A stretch of 64,000 bases of DNA. It comes from Cryptosporangium phraense (lineage in GTDB: Bacteria; Actinomycetota; Actinomycetes; Mycobacteriales; Cryptosporangiaceae). The stretch covers positions 124,001 to 188,000 of the forward strand of contig NZ_VIRS01000005.1 in NCBI RefSeq assembly GCF_006912135.1, in the 5' to 3' direction. The notes beneath the pieces are model-generated. The model worked only from the letters and a program-made list of their open reading frames with translations, made no database searches and was not told the DNA's origin. Position numbers and translations under genes: made by a program. This document shows, piece after piece, positions 44,349-52,394 of the stretch (its first letter is position 1; each line of letters begins with the position of its first letter).

Positions 44349-44849
44349 GCACTGGCCTACCGCAATACCGCCGACTCGCTGCACCGCGAACGCCGCGAAT
44401 TCGCCTTGACTTCCCTCGCGCACCCTGACCTTCGGCTCGACGACGTTGATGAGGCCGGCGCCGTGGCGCTGCTACTGCGGCGATACCTCTCCGCGTTCGG
44501 GCCTGCCAGCATCGTCGACTTCCGATGGTGGTCCGGACTCACGCACCGCCGAGCCGCTGCCGGCCGACCACGTTGCCCTGCTGGCTTACGAAGACCCGGC
44601 TCTGAAGGGCTACTTCGGCACCCGCAGCCGCTACGTCGACGACCGATACCGCACCGCCTTGTTCAACACCATCGGCGAAGCCAGAGCGAGGATCACCGCC
44701 GCCGGCCGATGCGTAGGAGTTTGGCGATTCGATCGCCTCTCGCGCCCACCTTCGTCGACACGTTCGCGCCACTTCCCCCCGCTCAGCAGCGCGCACTCGT
44801 CGAGCAGGCCGACCGAATGACGGAATTTCTCCGTTCCGAACCCAGCTGA
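44349..44849 (+). pseudogene. Winged-helix DNA-binding protein (HTH_42 type) remnant
   Basis: One frame gives LLLRRYLSAFGPASIVDFRWWSGL, typical of the family's second winged helix. A frame change then gives VALLAYEDPALKGYF, RSRYVDDRYRTALFN and GRCVGVWRFDR, the conserved C-terminal barrel part. A return to the first frame gives the last helix. The N-terminal domain and the middle are missing. Frameshifts lie near 44550 and 44730. Confidence 0.7.
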
Positions 44850-44918
44850 ACAGCCGCTTCTCGCAACATCAGGCGCATCCTGCCCCCATCGCCACAGCAG
44901 GCACCGATAGTCTCGGCG

Positions 44919-45398
44919 GTGCCCCACAGAACGATCGTGGACGTCCAAGTCCTGCTCGTCCGAGACGGCCAGGTGCTGCTCTCCCAGCGCCGCGGCGGAT
45001 ACGCCGCCGGACAATGGCATATGCCCTCCGGAAAGCTCGAGCCCGACGAATCGATCGAGCACGCCGCGATCCGCGAGGCGCGCGAAGAAGTCGGCGTCGA
45101 CCTCGACCCCGCCGCGCTTCGATGCGTCCACGCCTCGCACGTGCTACCGCCCGGCGAGGATCCTCGGGTCGGGTTCTTCTTCGAAGCGACTGCTTGGACC
45201 GGCGAGCCCGCGAACCGGGAGCCGGAGAAATGCTCCGCCATCGGCTGGTTCGACCTGGATCACCTCCCGGACGGCATGGTTCCGTACCCGGCCGCCGGCC
45301 TCCTGGCCTACCGCGACGGTGTCCCGTTCGCAGTCGACGGATGGAGCGAATCGGACGATCGGCCCGCCGACGCGACCCGCTACAGCGTCCTCACCTGA
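44919..45398 (+). CDS. NUDIX hydrolase
   Basis: A 159-residue protein with a complete Nudix box GX5EX7REUXEEXGU: GKLEPDESIEHAAI then REAREEVGV near residues 38-60. It hydrolyses a nucleoside diphosphate linked to another moiety; the substrate is not predictable. GTG start. It lies between two gene remnants in the putative degraded island. Confidence 0.92.
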   Translation: MPHRTIVDVQVLLVRDGQVLLSQRRGGYAAGQWHMPSGKLEPDESIEHAAIREAREEVGVDLDPAALRCVHASHVLPPGEDPRVGFFFEATAWTGEPANREPEKCSAIGWFDLDHLPDGMVPYPAAGLLAYRDGVPFAVDGWSESDDRPADATRYSVLT

Positions 45399-45597
45399 GT
45401 CGAGCCTGCAATCTGAAGACTGCGATCGATACCAGTACCAGGGTATTCAGGTCAGTCTCTTAGGCGAGCGCCGCGACGATGGCCTCGGCTCGGCCTGCTC
45501 CAGCTCCACCCGCCGCCGATCCCATCGCTCAATCAACGCTGCGTTCCGCCCACGTACTGCTGGCCACACCTCAGCCATCGGCAAGGAACGACCCGTG

Positions 45598-45852
45598 AGC
45601 CCCTCCCTGCACGACATCCGGCGCGTCGAGCCCTACAGCGCCCGCAAGTCGGTGCTCTCGTTCCTCGCGAACAAGGTCGGCGTCAAAGACACGATCCTGC
45701 AAGCGTGGGCCCGTCACTCCGACGGGTCGGTTACTGAGCGTTTCTACATTCATACGACGGTCGACGATCTGACGGTCGCCTCGGACGCGTCGCAACAGCG
45801 AGAGCAAGAGAGGCACTCCCCGGCAAACCGGAAAGTGCCTCTGACCTGCTAG
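45598..45852 (+). pseudogene. Tyrosine integrase C-terminal remnant next to tRNA-Val
   Basis: The frame reads VSPSLHDIRRVEPYSARKS (like the box with catalytic Arg), then SFLANKVGVKDTILQAWARH and VTERFYIHTTVDDLTVAS. The latter resembles the box-II HxxR/His-His-Tyr region of phage-type integrases (His in ARHSDG, Tyr in ERFYIH). There is no N-terminal domain. The frame ends nine bases from the 3' end of tRNA-Val(CAC), a typical integrase position. Confidence 0.55.
45809..45842 (-). terminator. Hairpin downstream of tRNA-Val(CAC)
   Basis: Stem AGAGGCACT / AGTGCCTCT with an inner CCGG pairing, overlapping the end of the integrase remnant. Lies 19 bp past the tRNA 3' end. Its CAGGTCAGAGGC arm recurs after the second tRNA-Val at 47791-47802. 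Confidence 0.7.
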
Positions 45853-45860
45853 AACATCGG

Positions 45861-45932
45861 TGGGCGATACTGGGATCGAACCAGTGACCTCTTCGGTGTG
45901 AACGAAGCGCTCTCCCCCTGAGCTAATCGCCC
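45861..45932 (-). tRNA. tRNA-Val (anticodon CAC)
   Basis: 72 nt without CCA. Acceptor GGGCGAT pairs with ATCGCCC, the anticodon arm is CTTCG-TTCACAC-CGAAG giving anticodon CAC (codon GTG), and the T-arm is CTGG-TTCGATC-CCAG. Encoded opposite to the tRNA cluster at 47.5 kb. The next gene on its 3' side is an integrase remnant, so it is the likely attachment site. Confidence 0.95.
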
Positions 45933-45962
45933 TCAGGGACGCTCACACCATACTAGATCCCC

Positions 45963-46422
45963 TCAGCTGAAGGGGAATCCGGTCCAACCACTGAGCCGCA
46001 GCGACGTCAACAGCGTCGCCACCAACAGCAAGAACCCCAACACCCCGAACCCCATCCGAACCGCTAGCGGTTGCCTCAGGACCCACCGCGTCCAGGCCGC
46101 CACCGCGTCGCGCGTGAAGTGCAGCAATCGGCGCGCCCAGGTGAACTCCGTCGACAGGATCCCCAGACCGGCGATCACCACGAGCCACCCCGGCCCGGGC
46201 GCCGGCACCATGATCAGCCCGACGATCACGACGAGCACCCCCGACGATCGTCACGAACACCCGGTACGGGAAGCCGAACACCGGGTGCGACCGGGCCGGC
46301 TCGTGCAGTCGATCGCGGAAGAAAACGCCGAACGCCACGGCCCGAACGGTGACCGGGTGCGCGCGGACCCGGTCGACAAACGTCGGCGAGGCCTCCGGCG
46401 GCCGCTCCGGACTCTCGATCAC
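45963..46422 (-). pseudogene. TIGR02611-type membrane protein with one frameshift
   Basis: The first frame (from 46422) gives a cytoplasmic N-terminus and FGFPYRVFVTIVG. The second gives LVVIVGLIMVPAPGPGWLVV, AGLGILSTEFTWARRLLHF and a last helix pair. Together they make a complete TIGR02611 protein. The frames meet in a run of five C/G at about 46230-46234, and removing one base restores one reading frame. This could be a real frameshift or a sequencing error; the rest of the gene looks conserved. Confidence 0.75.
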
Positions 46423-46714
46423 GTCCTACTCCCAGGCTCGATTCCGCCCTCACGGTAGTCCAGGACCACCATCGGCAGCCCGGCCGTCGTCCTGAATCCA
46501 ACACGGGTGGCATGACCAGCGGGTTCACCGGGAAAGACACTCGATGGACGCCAGCCGAACGATCCTCGGCCGGCGCCCGCATCTCTCCGCAACCTCACTC
46601 GTTGTGGTCTTTGAGCCACGGAGCGCTGAGTTTGCGTAGTGGTCAGACCGGGAAGAACGGGTATGGGTTCGCGCCCGCGTTCGACGCGTGCGGACGTGCA
46701 GAAAGGTGCCGACG

Positions 46715-47164
46715 ATGGGGATCGCACAGCCGACTCGGGTCCAGGTGGATGTGTCTTTGCGCCTGGTTGTGCCGGAGGGGTCGTCGCTGCCGGTTAAGGC
46801 CAGCCTCCGATACGAGCCTGAGGATCCCTATGCGGTTCACGTGATATTTCATGCCGGCAGTACCGAGGCGAGCGGTGAGGTCTCCTGGTCGTTCGCCCGC
46901 CAGCTGCTCGCAGACGGCATGACCGAGCCCACCGGCATCGGCGACGTCCGCGTCTGGCCCTGGCAGGCGGCCAACGGGCCGTCGGTCGCGCTCGCTCTCT
47001 CCTCTCCTGACGGCCACGCACTGTTCGAGGTGCCGAGACTGGCGCTCGGCGACTTCCTGGGCCGTACCTACCGGCAGGTCCCCGAGGGCGCGGAGAGCGT
47101 CCATCTCGACATCGACGGTGCGCTCGCCGCGCTCCTCGGCTCGTACGGCAGCGAACCTCGCTGA
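46715..47164 (+). CDS. ssgB: SsgB-type sporulation/cell-division regulator
   Basis: A 149-residue SsgA-like protein. It begins VQVDVSLRLVVPEGSSLPVKA and shows SLRYEPEDPYAVHVIFH, VSWSFARQLLADG, GIGDVRVWPW and the C-terminal LGDFLGRTYRQVPEG, the SsgB pattern. In sporulating actinomycetes SsgB recruits FtsZ to sporulation septa. The ATG at 46715 follows an AAAGG site; a GTG/ATG nine codons earlier is less likely. Followed by a strong terminator and the tRNA cluster. Its presence suggests a morphologically complex host. Confidence 0.92.
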   Translation: MGIAQPTRVQVDVSLRLVVPEGSSLPVKASLRYEPEDPYAVHVIFHAGSTEASGEVSWSFARQLLADGMTEPTGIGDVRVWPWQAANGPSVALALSSPDGHALFEVPRLALGDFLGRTYRQVPEGAESVHLDIDGALAALLGSYGSEPR

Positions 47165-47178
47165 CCTGAGCTCACCAC

Positions 47179-47209
47179 AGGGCTGCCGCGCTTCACGCGC
47201 GGCAGCCCT
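47179..47209 (+). terminator. ssgB terminator
   Basis: Perfect 13-bp stem AGGGCTGCCGCGC / GCGCGGCAGCCCT with a five-base loop, 14 bp after the ssgB stop, followed by a T-containing tract. Confidence 0.88.
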
Positions 47210-47506
47210 TACGTTTTGCGACTTCATTGTTGCCCATCGTAAGCAACATGCGCCGTTGTTCGCCCGCCTCTGCGCAACCTTGGCGTGTTGCAATTCTCTT
47301 GCGGACGCGGCGCGCAGCGCGCCGCCGGCCAGGCTGACAACGGCTCGTAACCTGCGCTTTACCGCAGTTGCGGGCAGTGCTCATCGACGTGCCGTGGCGG
47401 TGGGTGGTCGGCGACACGTCCCCCGGGTTTGAACCTCGCCCGGGGACTCAGCTACAGTTCTCCCTGCCAGCAACGAACGGGGCAGCCCGGTCGGAGCGAA
47501 GCACAT
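47210..47506. other. Gap between ssgB terminator and tRNA cluster
   Basis: No convincing gene. A small inverted repeat GTTGC...GCAAC lies near 47229-47247. The tRNA promoter is expected near 47440-47490 (a CTCAGCTACAGTTCT region). Short frames on both strands lack features. Confidence 0.5.
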
Positions 47507-47579
47507 GCGGACGTGGCTCAGTTGGTAGAGCATCACCTTGCCAAGGTGAGGGTCGCGGGTTCGAATCCCGTCGTCCGCT
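47507..47579 (+). tRNA. tRNA-Gly (anticodon GCC)
   Basis: 73 nt without CCA. Acceptor GCGGACG pairs with CGTCCGC, anticodon arm TCACC-TTGCCAA-GGTGA gives GCC, and the T-arm GCGGG-TTCGAAT-CCCGT follows. First of three co-oriented tRNAs. Confidence 0.96.
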
Positions 47580-47634
47580 CGACAGGCGCCCTCGGGCGTA
47601 ACTGCCGGGCCGCTAGCGGCACAGTAGTGACACC

Positions 47635-47706
47635 GGCGGCGTGGCCGAGTGGCTTAGGCAAGGGCCTGCAAAGCCCTGTACGCGGGTTCGATTCCCGCCG
47701 CCGCCT
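47635..47706 (+). tRNA. tRNA-Cys (anticodon GCA)
   Basis: 72 nt without CCA. Acceptor GGCGGCG pairs with CGCCGCC, anticodon arm AGGGC-CTGCAAA-GCCCT gives GCA, T-arm GCGGG-TTCGATT-CCCGC. Confidence 0.96.
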
Positions 47707-47707
47707 C

Positions 47708-47779
47708 GGGCGATTAGCTCAGTGGGAGAGCGCTTCCTTGACACGGAAGAGGCCACTGGTTCAATCCCAGTATCGCCCA
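47708..47779 (+). tRNA. tRNA-Val (anticodon GAC)
   Basis: 72 nt without CCA, starting one base after tRNA-Cys. Acceptor GGGCGAT pairs with ATCGCCC, anticodon arm CTTCC-TTGACAC-GGAAG gives GAC. Nearly identical body to tRNA-Val(CAC) at 45861-45932. Confidence 0.96.
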
Positions 47780-47787
47780 CCACGTTC

Positions 47788-47822
47788 AACCAGGTCAGAG
47801 GCTTACAGCCTCTGACCTGGTT
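47788..47822 (+). terminator. tRNA cluster terminator
   Basis: Perfect 15-bp stem AACCAGGTCAGAGGC / GCCTCTGACCTGGTT with a five-base loop, eight bases after tRNA-Val(GAC). Confidence 0.9.
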
Positions 47823-48138
47823 CCGCTTTACGGGGCCGATGTGTCGCTGGGCCACGCTCGTCTTGATCGCGGCGACGCTGGTCGCCGCGACTTCACCGAC
47901 GTCGGCTCGCTAGAGATCTGAACCCTGTCACCCCAGGGCGATGCCGTCGTCGCGGCCGGGGCGCCATCGGGGTCGTCGCCGCGATCAGTGGCGTCCCGGC
48001 GGCCGACCCCTCTGCCGATCGAGCTCGTCGCGTTGGGCCGCTGCAGCCGCGACAGCACTGATCCACGCCGCTTCGTCCTCGTCACGCCCGTCGGCTCGGT
48101 AGTCGGAACAACGCCCGGCCAGGGCGCCGGCGCAACGT
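47823..48138. other. Gap between tRNA cluster and arsR-type gene
   Basis: No convincing gene. A frame spanning 47828-48211 on the minus strand runs into the ArsR gene in another register and has a low-complexity composition, so it is taken as noise. Confidence 0.5.
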
Positions 48139-48492
48139 TCAGATGGCGACCGGCGTGAGGGCGCGAGCCGTGGCCGCGAGCGCCTCGGGAACGATGCGGT
48201 AGTACGCCCACTTGCCGCGCTGCTCCCGGGTGACCAGTCCCGCGTCAGCCAGCAGCTTCATGTGGTGCGAAACCGTCGGCTGGGCCAGACCGACCGGCTC
48301 GGTCAGGTCGCAGATGCACGCCTCACCGTCCACCGACGCGGCGATCAGCGACACCAGACGGACGCGGGTCGGATCGGCGAGCGCCTTGAAGACCCGGGCC
48401 AGTGCGGTCGCCGCGTCCTCGCTCAGCGCGCCGCCGGTGACCGGCGAGCAGCAGGCGTCGACGGCGAGGGGCAACGGCGTCCGGGCGGTCAC
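48139..48492 (-). CDS. ArsR-family metalloregulator
   Basis: About 117 residues from the GTG at 48492. The winged helix has ALADPTRVRLVSLIAASVDGEACICDLTE (split here as ALADPTRVRLVSLI and ACICDL), with the Cys-x-Cys arsenic-binding motif CIC, then QPTVSHHMKLLADAGLV. An N-terminal CCSP adds another Cys pair. It would repress the divergent flavoprotein-MFS genes until arsenite or antimonite binds. A longer frame to 48552 overlaps the likely operator. Confidence 0.9.
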   Translation of the reverse strand: MTARTPLPLAVDACCSPVTGGALSEDAATALARVFKALADPTRVRLVSLIAASVDGEACICDLTEPVGLAQPTVSHHMKLLADAGLVTREQRGKWAYYRIVPEALAATARALTPVAI

Positions 48493-48513
48493 GGAAGTCA
48501 GTCTGCCACTCGC

Positions 48514-48531
48514 ATTGACACACGTCGATAT
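48514..48531. promoter_or_regulatory. Putative ArsR operator
   Basis: ATTGACACACGTCGATAT lies between arsR and the divergent flavoprotein gene and has partial dyad symmetry (TTGACA / TCGATA halves), like actinobacterial ArsR/SmtB sites. Assigned by position and resemblance only. Confidence 0.45.
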
Positions 48532-48582
48532 GAGAACCAGGCTTGGACGCATTCAAGTTCATCGATGCGAAGGGGGTGTGTG

Positions 48583-49890
48583 GTGCTCGATCTTCCGGTC
48601 GTCGTCATCGGCGCCGGCCCGCAGGGGCTGGCTGCGGCGGCACAGCTGCGTGAGCGCGGGCTCACGCCGCTGGTTCTCGAAGCGGGGCCAGTAGCAGCCC
48701 ACGCGGTGAGCCAGTGGGCGCACGTCCGCCTGTTCTCGGGCTGGAACGAGTTGGTGGACCCGGGCGCCGCCCGGCTCCTCGAACCGACCGGTTGGACCGC
48801 TCCGGCTGGGGGCTGTCCGACGGGCGGCGAGTGGATCTCGTCGTACCTGGCTCCGCTGGCCGCCGCACTCGGCGACGTGGTCCGGCTCGGCGCACGCGTC
48901 ACCGGGGTGTCCCGCAAGGGCCGTGACCGCCTGGTCGACGCCGGCCGCGACGAGCAGCCATTCACCGTCCACGTGACCTACGCCGACGGTGCCGAAGAGA
49001 AGATCGACGCGCGCGCGGTCATCGACGCGTCCGGCACGTGGGCCTCGCCGAACCCCGCCGGAGCCGACGGGCTGCCCGCGCTGGGCGAGCAGGCCGCCGC
49101 CACCGCCGGCCTCGTCACCTATCTGCCGCCCGGGCAGGTCGAGCACTTCGCCGGCCAGCACGTGGCCGTCGTCGGCGCCGGGCACTCGGCGATGACCGCG
49201 ATCATCCAGCTCGGCGCACTCGCTGAAGCACACCCGGAGACTCGTGTGTCGTGGGTCGTTCGGCGCGGCAGCACTGGCATCTCGTTCGGCGGTGGCACCG
49301 CGGACGAGCTCCCCCAGCGCGGCGCGCTCGGGCTCGGCGCCAAGGCTGCTGTCGACAAGGGCTACGTCGAACTCGTCGACGGATTCCGTACCGACCGGAT
49401 CGTCGTCACCGACGGACGCGCGGTGCTGATCAGCGAGACCGGGACCGAGCTCGCTCCGGCCGACCACGTGGTCGTCCTCACCGGTTTCCGACCGGATCTC
49501 TCGTTCCTGAGCGAAATGCGCCTCGACCTCGACACCACGCTTCAGGCACCGGTGCGCATCGCGGCCGAGGTCGATCCGAACCTCCACAGCTGTGGAGACG
49601 TCCGCGCGACCGGAGCCGCCGACCTCGCGCACCCGGAGAAAGACCTGTATCTGGTCGGCATGAAGTCGTACGGCCGTGCGCCGACGTTCCTGGCCATGAC
49701 CGGCTACGAGCAGGTCCGCTCGGTGGCGGCTGAGCTGGCCGGCGATCACGAGGCCGCCGCGCGCGTCGAGCTGGTCCTGCCCGAAACCGGCGTCTGTGGC
49801 GGAAGTGGCGCGTTCGATGACCCCGAGGCCGCCACCGGTGGCTGCTGCGGCGCTCCCGAGTTGCTGACGCTGACCGTCGCTCCCCGGTGA
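48583..49890 (+). CDS. FAD/NAD(P)-dependent oxidoreductase of an arsenic-type cluster (ArsO-like)
   Basis: About 435 residues. The FAD-binding motif VVVIGAGPQGLAAA is near residue 6, a second dinucleotide motif HVAVVGAGHSAM near 195, and late HSCGDVRATG and KSYGRAPTFLAMTGYEQVRSV-type flavin contacts (here given in part). The C-terminus is Cys-rich (VCGGSG and GGCCGAPE), which could bind arsenic. Such flavoproteins occur in many actinobacterial ars operons; the reaction is not settled. GTG start after an AAGGGGG site. Divergent from arsR. Confidence 0.85.
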   Translation: MLDLPVVVIGAGPQGLAAAAQLRERGLTPLVLEAGPVAAHAVSQWAHVRLFSGWNELVDPGAARLLEPTGWTAPAGGCPTGGEWISSYLAPLAAALGDVVRLGARVTGVSRKGRDRLVDAGRDEQPFTVHVTYADGAEEKIDARAVIDASGTWASPNPAGADGLPALGEQAAATAGLVTYLPPGQVEHFAGQHVAVVGAGHSAMTAIIQLGALAEAHPETRVSWVVRRGSTGISFGGGTADELPQRGALGLGAKAAVDKGYVELVDGFRTDRIVVTDGRAVLISETGTELAPADHVVVLTGFRPDLSFLSEMRLDLDTTLQAPVRIAAEVDPNLHSCGDVRATGAADLAHPEKDLYLVGMKSYGRAPTFLAMTGYEQVRSVAAELAGDHEAAARVELVLPETGVCGGSGAFDDPEAATGGCCGAPELLTLTVAPR

Positions 49891-49924
49891 GGGTGCCGCG
49901 TGGTTCCGGTCAGGATCTGGCCCG

Positions 49925-51151
49925 GTGACCGACCGGCTCACCCGTGCGCGGCTGCCCACCCCGAGTTCCGAGGACGTGGCGTCTCGGCGACGGGAGCTGG
50001 GGTGGGCGCTGCGGGCGCTCTGCATGACCGAGACCGTTTCCTACGGAGTGCTGTACTACGCGTTTCCGGTGCTGGCCGGGTCGATCACCGCCGACACCGG
50101 CTGGTCGGTCACGGCGATCACCGCGGACTTCTCGGCCGCGCTGGTCGTCGCGGGGCTGGCCGGTGTGTTCGTCGGCCGGCTGCTGGATCGGCACGGTCCG
50201 CGCTGGGTGATGACCGGAGCCTCGATCCTCGGGGTCGTCTCGGTGGTCGTGATCGCGACCGCCCCGACGTTCTGGGTCTTCACGGTCGGGTGGTTGCTGG
50301 CCGGCGTCGCGATGTCCGGGGTGTTCTATCCCCCCGCGTTCACCGCCGTCACGGTCTGGTTCGGCCCCGATCGGCTGCGCGCGCTCACCGCGATCACGCT
50401 GCTGGCCGGTCTGGCCAGCACGATCTTCGCGCCGCTGACCGCCGCGCTGAACGCGCACCTGTCCTGGCGGGCGACGTATCTGGTGCTCGCGGTGGTGCTG
50501 GCCGTGCTGACCGTCCCCGCCCATCTCATCGCGTTGCGTCCCGCGTGGCGCCACCCGGAGCCCTCCCGGGCCGAGCCCGACGCGCCGGACCCGGAGTCGC
50601 AGTCGGTCGACCGTGGGGTGTTCGTGCTGCTGGCGGCCGCGTTCACCATCGTCGACCTGTGCGTCTACGCCACGATCGTGGGCACGGTCCCGCTGATCGA
50701 GGAGCGGGGGTTCTCCACGGCGGCGGCTTCGTGGGCGCTCGGGATAGCCGGGCTCGGCCAGGTCCTCGGCCGGCTCGGGTATGCGCGCCTGGCTCGCCAC
50801 GTCGCACTGCGGACGCGGACCGTCGCGATCTTCGGGGTCAGCGTGATCACCACCGCGTTGTTCGCCGTGCTACCCGGCCCGTATGCGCTGCTGGTGGTCG
50901 TCTCGCTAGTGGCGGGCAACGCGCGGGGATTGACGACGCTGCTCTCGGCCACGGCGATCTCCGACCGGTGGGGCACCCTGCGCTACGCCCGGCTCAACGG
51001 CGTGTTCAACGCTCCGCTGACGATCGCGTCGGCGGTGGCGCCGTTCATCGGTGCGGGTGTCGCCGCGGTGTTCGGCGGCTATCCGGCCGCGTTCGGCGCG
51101 TTCGCCGCGCTCGGGCTGGTGGCGGTGCTCCTGGTGATTCGCCGCAGGTGA
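49925..51151 (+). CDS. MFS transporter of the arsenic-type cluster
   Basis: A 408-residue, 12-helix major facilitator. The loop 2-3 motif is present as VGRLLDRHGPRWVM near residue 80, and a central cytoplasmic loop is rich in Pro/Asp/Glu (about 205-235). GTG start 34 bp after the flavoprotein gene. No ArsB or Acr3 arsenite pump is visible in the cluster, so this MFS is the candidate efflux pump, perhaps for a product made by the flavoprotein. Ligand is inferred from context only. Confidence 0.85.
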   Translation: MTDRLTRARLPTPSSEDVASRRRELGWALRALCMTETVSYGVLYYAFPVLAGSITADTGWSVTAITADFSAALVVAGLAGVFVGRLLDRHGPRWVMTGASILGVVSVVVIATAPTFWVFTVGWLLAGVAMSGVFYPPAFTAVTVWFGPDRLRALTAITLLAGLASTIFAPLTAALNAHLSWRATYLVLAVVLAVLTVPAHLIALRPAWRHPEPSRAEPDAPDPESQSVDRGVFVLLAAAFTIVDLCVYATIVGTVPLIEERGFSTAAASWALGIAGLGQVLGRLGYARLARHVALRTRTVAIFGVSVITTALFAVLPGPYALLVVVSLVAGNARGLTTLLSATAISDRWGTLRYARLNGVFNAPLTIASAVAPFIGAGVAAVFGGYPAAFGAFAALGLVAVLLVIRRR

Positions 51152-51175
51152 GCAGGCCGGCGTCGGGCCGGACGG

Positions 51176-51592
51176 TCAGTTCGATGCTGGTGCGCGGTCC
51201 GGTTGCCGGGGGTCGTTGATCGTCGGCACGACCGCGTCGGAGGCATCCGCTGCGGTAAGGGTCGGGTAGAGCAGCCAGACCAGTCCGACGCCGACGATCA
51301 GGCCACCGACGACTTGAGCCACCACGAACGGCAGCACCGAGCCCGGAGCGATCCCAGCGAAGGTGTCGGACAAGGTCCGGCCGATCGTGATCGCGGGATG
51401 GTCGAACATCAGGATCAGCGCGAACAACCCGGCCGCCGTCGCGGCCGCGTTCTCCGACAACTGCATGCCGACGTCGGTCGACAGCTGGGTGGCCGCGATG
51501 CCCGACCCGACGACCACCGCGGCCAACACCGCGCTTCCGACGAACTCCGCCGCGACGGGTCGCACTGACGCCGACGTCTTGACTCCGGACAT
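51176..51592 (-). CDS. Aquaporin-type protein with large internal deletion
   Basis: 138 residues. The first 50 match the MIP/aquaporin start (AAEFVGSAVLAAVVVGSGIA, ATAAGLFALILMF). The sequence then joins in frame to the family's last third (DHPAITIGRTLSDTFAGIAP and a final helix). About 100 residues are missing, including the first NPA half-helix. The second NPA appears as HPA. Intact relatives near arsC genes are about 240 residues long. The ORF is open but cannot form a normal channel; probably a relic. Divergent from the ArsR-phosphatase fusion. Confidence 0.75.
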   Translation of the reverse strand: MSGVKTSASVRPVAAEFVGSAVLAAVVVGSGIAATQLSTDVGMQLSENAAATAAGLFALILMFDHPAITIGRTLSDTFAGIAPGSVLPFVVAQVVGGLIVGVGLVWLLYPTLTAADASDAVVPTINDPRQPDRAPASN

Positions 51593-51605
51593 TGCTCAAC
51601 GATAC

Positions 51606-51629
51606 TTGACTCAACAGTTCCTGAGGCAA
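51606..51629. promoter_or_regulatory. Putative ArsR-fusion operator
   Basis: Inverted repeat TTGACTCA-N8-TGAGGCAA (one mismatch) between the divergent aquaporin-like gene and the ArsR-phosphatase gene, 18 bp before the latter's GTG. Confidence 0.65.
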
Positions 51630-51647
51630 TAGTGGACGGGGCGAACA

Positions 51648-52343
51648 GTGGACGAGGACCTGCGTCGGCGGGCCGCGATGCACGCGGCGCTGGGAGAGCC
51701 GGTGCGGCTCGCGCTGGTCGACCGGCTGTCTCTCGGCGATGCCTCACCCGGGGAGCTCGCTCGCGAGGCGGCCCTCGCGACCAACCTGCTGGCGCATCAT
51801 CTGCGCGTACTGGAGGACGCGGGGGTCATCCGTCGGCGGCGTTCGGACGGCGACCGGCGCCGCAGCTACGTCCAGCTCGTCGACGACCCGCTGGTCGCCG
51901 TAGTGGCCACCGCTGCGCCCATCGACGAGGAGGTCGGCCGGGTGGTGTTCGTCTGCACGCAGAACACTGCCCGCTCGCAGCTCGCCGCCGCGGTCTGGGC
52001 TCGGCGCAGCCCGATCCCGGTCGCCTCGGCCGGGACTCATCCGGCCGACCGGGTCCACCCTCGTGCGGTCCGTACCGCACACCGGCACGACCTCGACCTG
52101 GACACCGCCGGTACCCGGCACCTGTCCCAGGTCACCCGGCCGGGCGACCTACTCGTGGCCGTCTGCGACAACGCGTACGAAGAACTCACCGTCCGACCGG
52201 CCGACCCGCCCGCGGGCGAACGGATCCGGCTGCACTGGTCGGTCCCCGACCCGGCCGCCCACGACAGCGACGACGCGTTCGAGGACGCCTACCAGCAGAT
52301 CAGCGGCCGCGTCGACCGGCTCGCCCACGCGCTGAGCGCCTGA
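51648..52343 (+). CDS. ArsR regulator fused to low-molecular-weight phosphatase/ArsC domain
   Basis: A 231-residue fusion. The N-terminal winged helix (about 1-90) shows ALGEPVRLALVDRLSLGD and ATNLLAHHLRVLEDAGVI. The C-terminal LMW protein-tyrosine-phosphatase/arsenate-reductase domain has the P-loop CTQNTARS with Cys103 and Arg109 and a late Asp (WSVPDPA). The ArsR part lacks a CxC metal motif. Such ArsR-ArsC fusions are known in actinobacteria. GTG start; divergent from the aquaporin-like gene and upstream of arsC. Confidence 0.88.
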   Translation: MDEDLRRRAAMHAALGEPVRLALVDRLSLGDASPGELAREAALATNLLAHHLRVLEDAGVIRRRRSDGDRRRSYVQLVDDPLVAVVATAAPIDEEVGRVVFVCTQNTARSQLAAAVWARRSPIPVASAGTHPADRVHPRAVRTAHRHDLDLDTAGTRHLSQVTRPGDLLVAVCDNAYEELTVRPADPPAGERIRLHWSVPDPAAHDSDDAFEDAYQQISGRVDRLAHALSA

Positions 52344-52394
52344 CCGTCCAGAACTCCCGGCGGCCAGGGAGCCGCCGAAAGGAGAGACCACCGA

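Noticed and set aside
47193-47417. Small minus-strand ORF ending in VAKRKGCRA
   Set aside because: Its end lies inside the ssgB terminator stem and the rest is low complexity.
47641-47913. ORFs running through the tRNA cluster
   Set aside because: They are read-throughs of tRNA genes.
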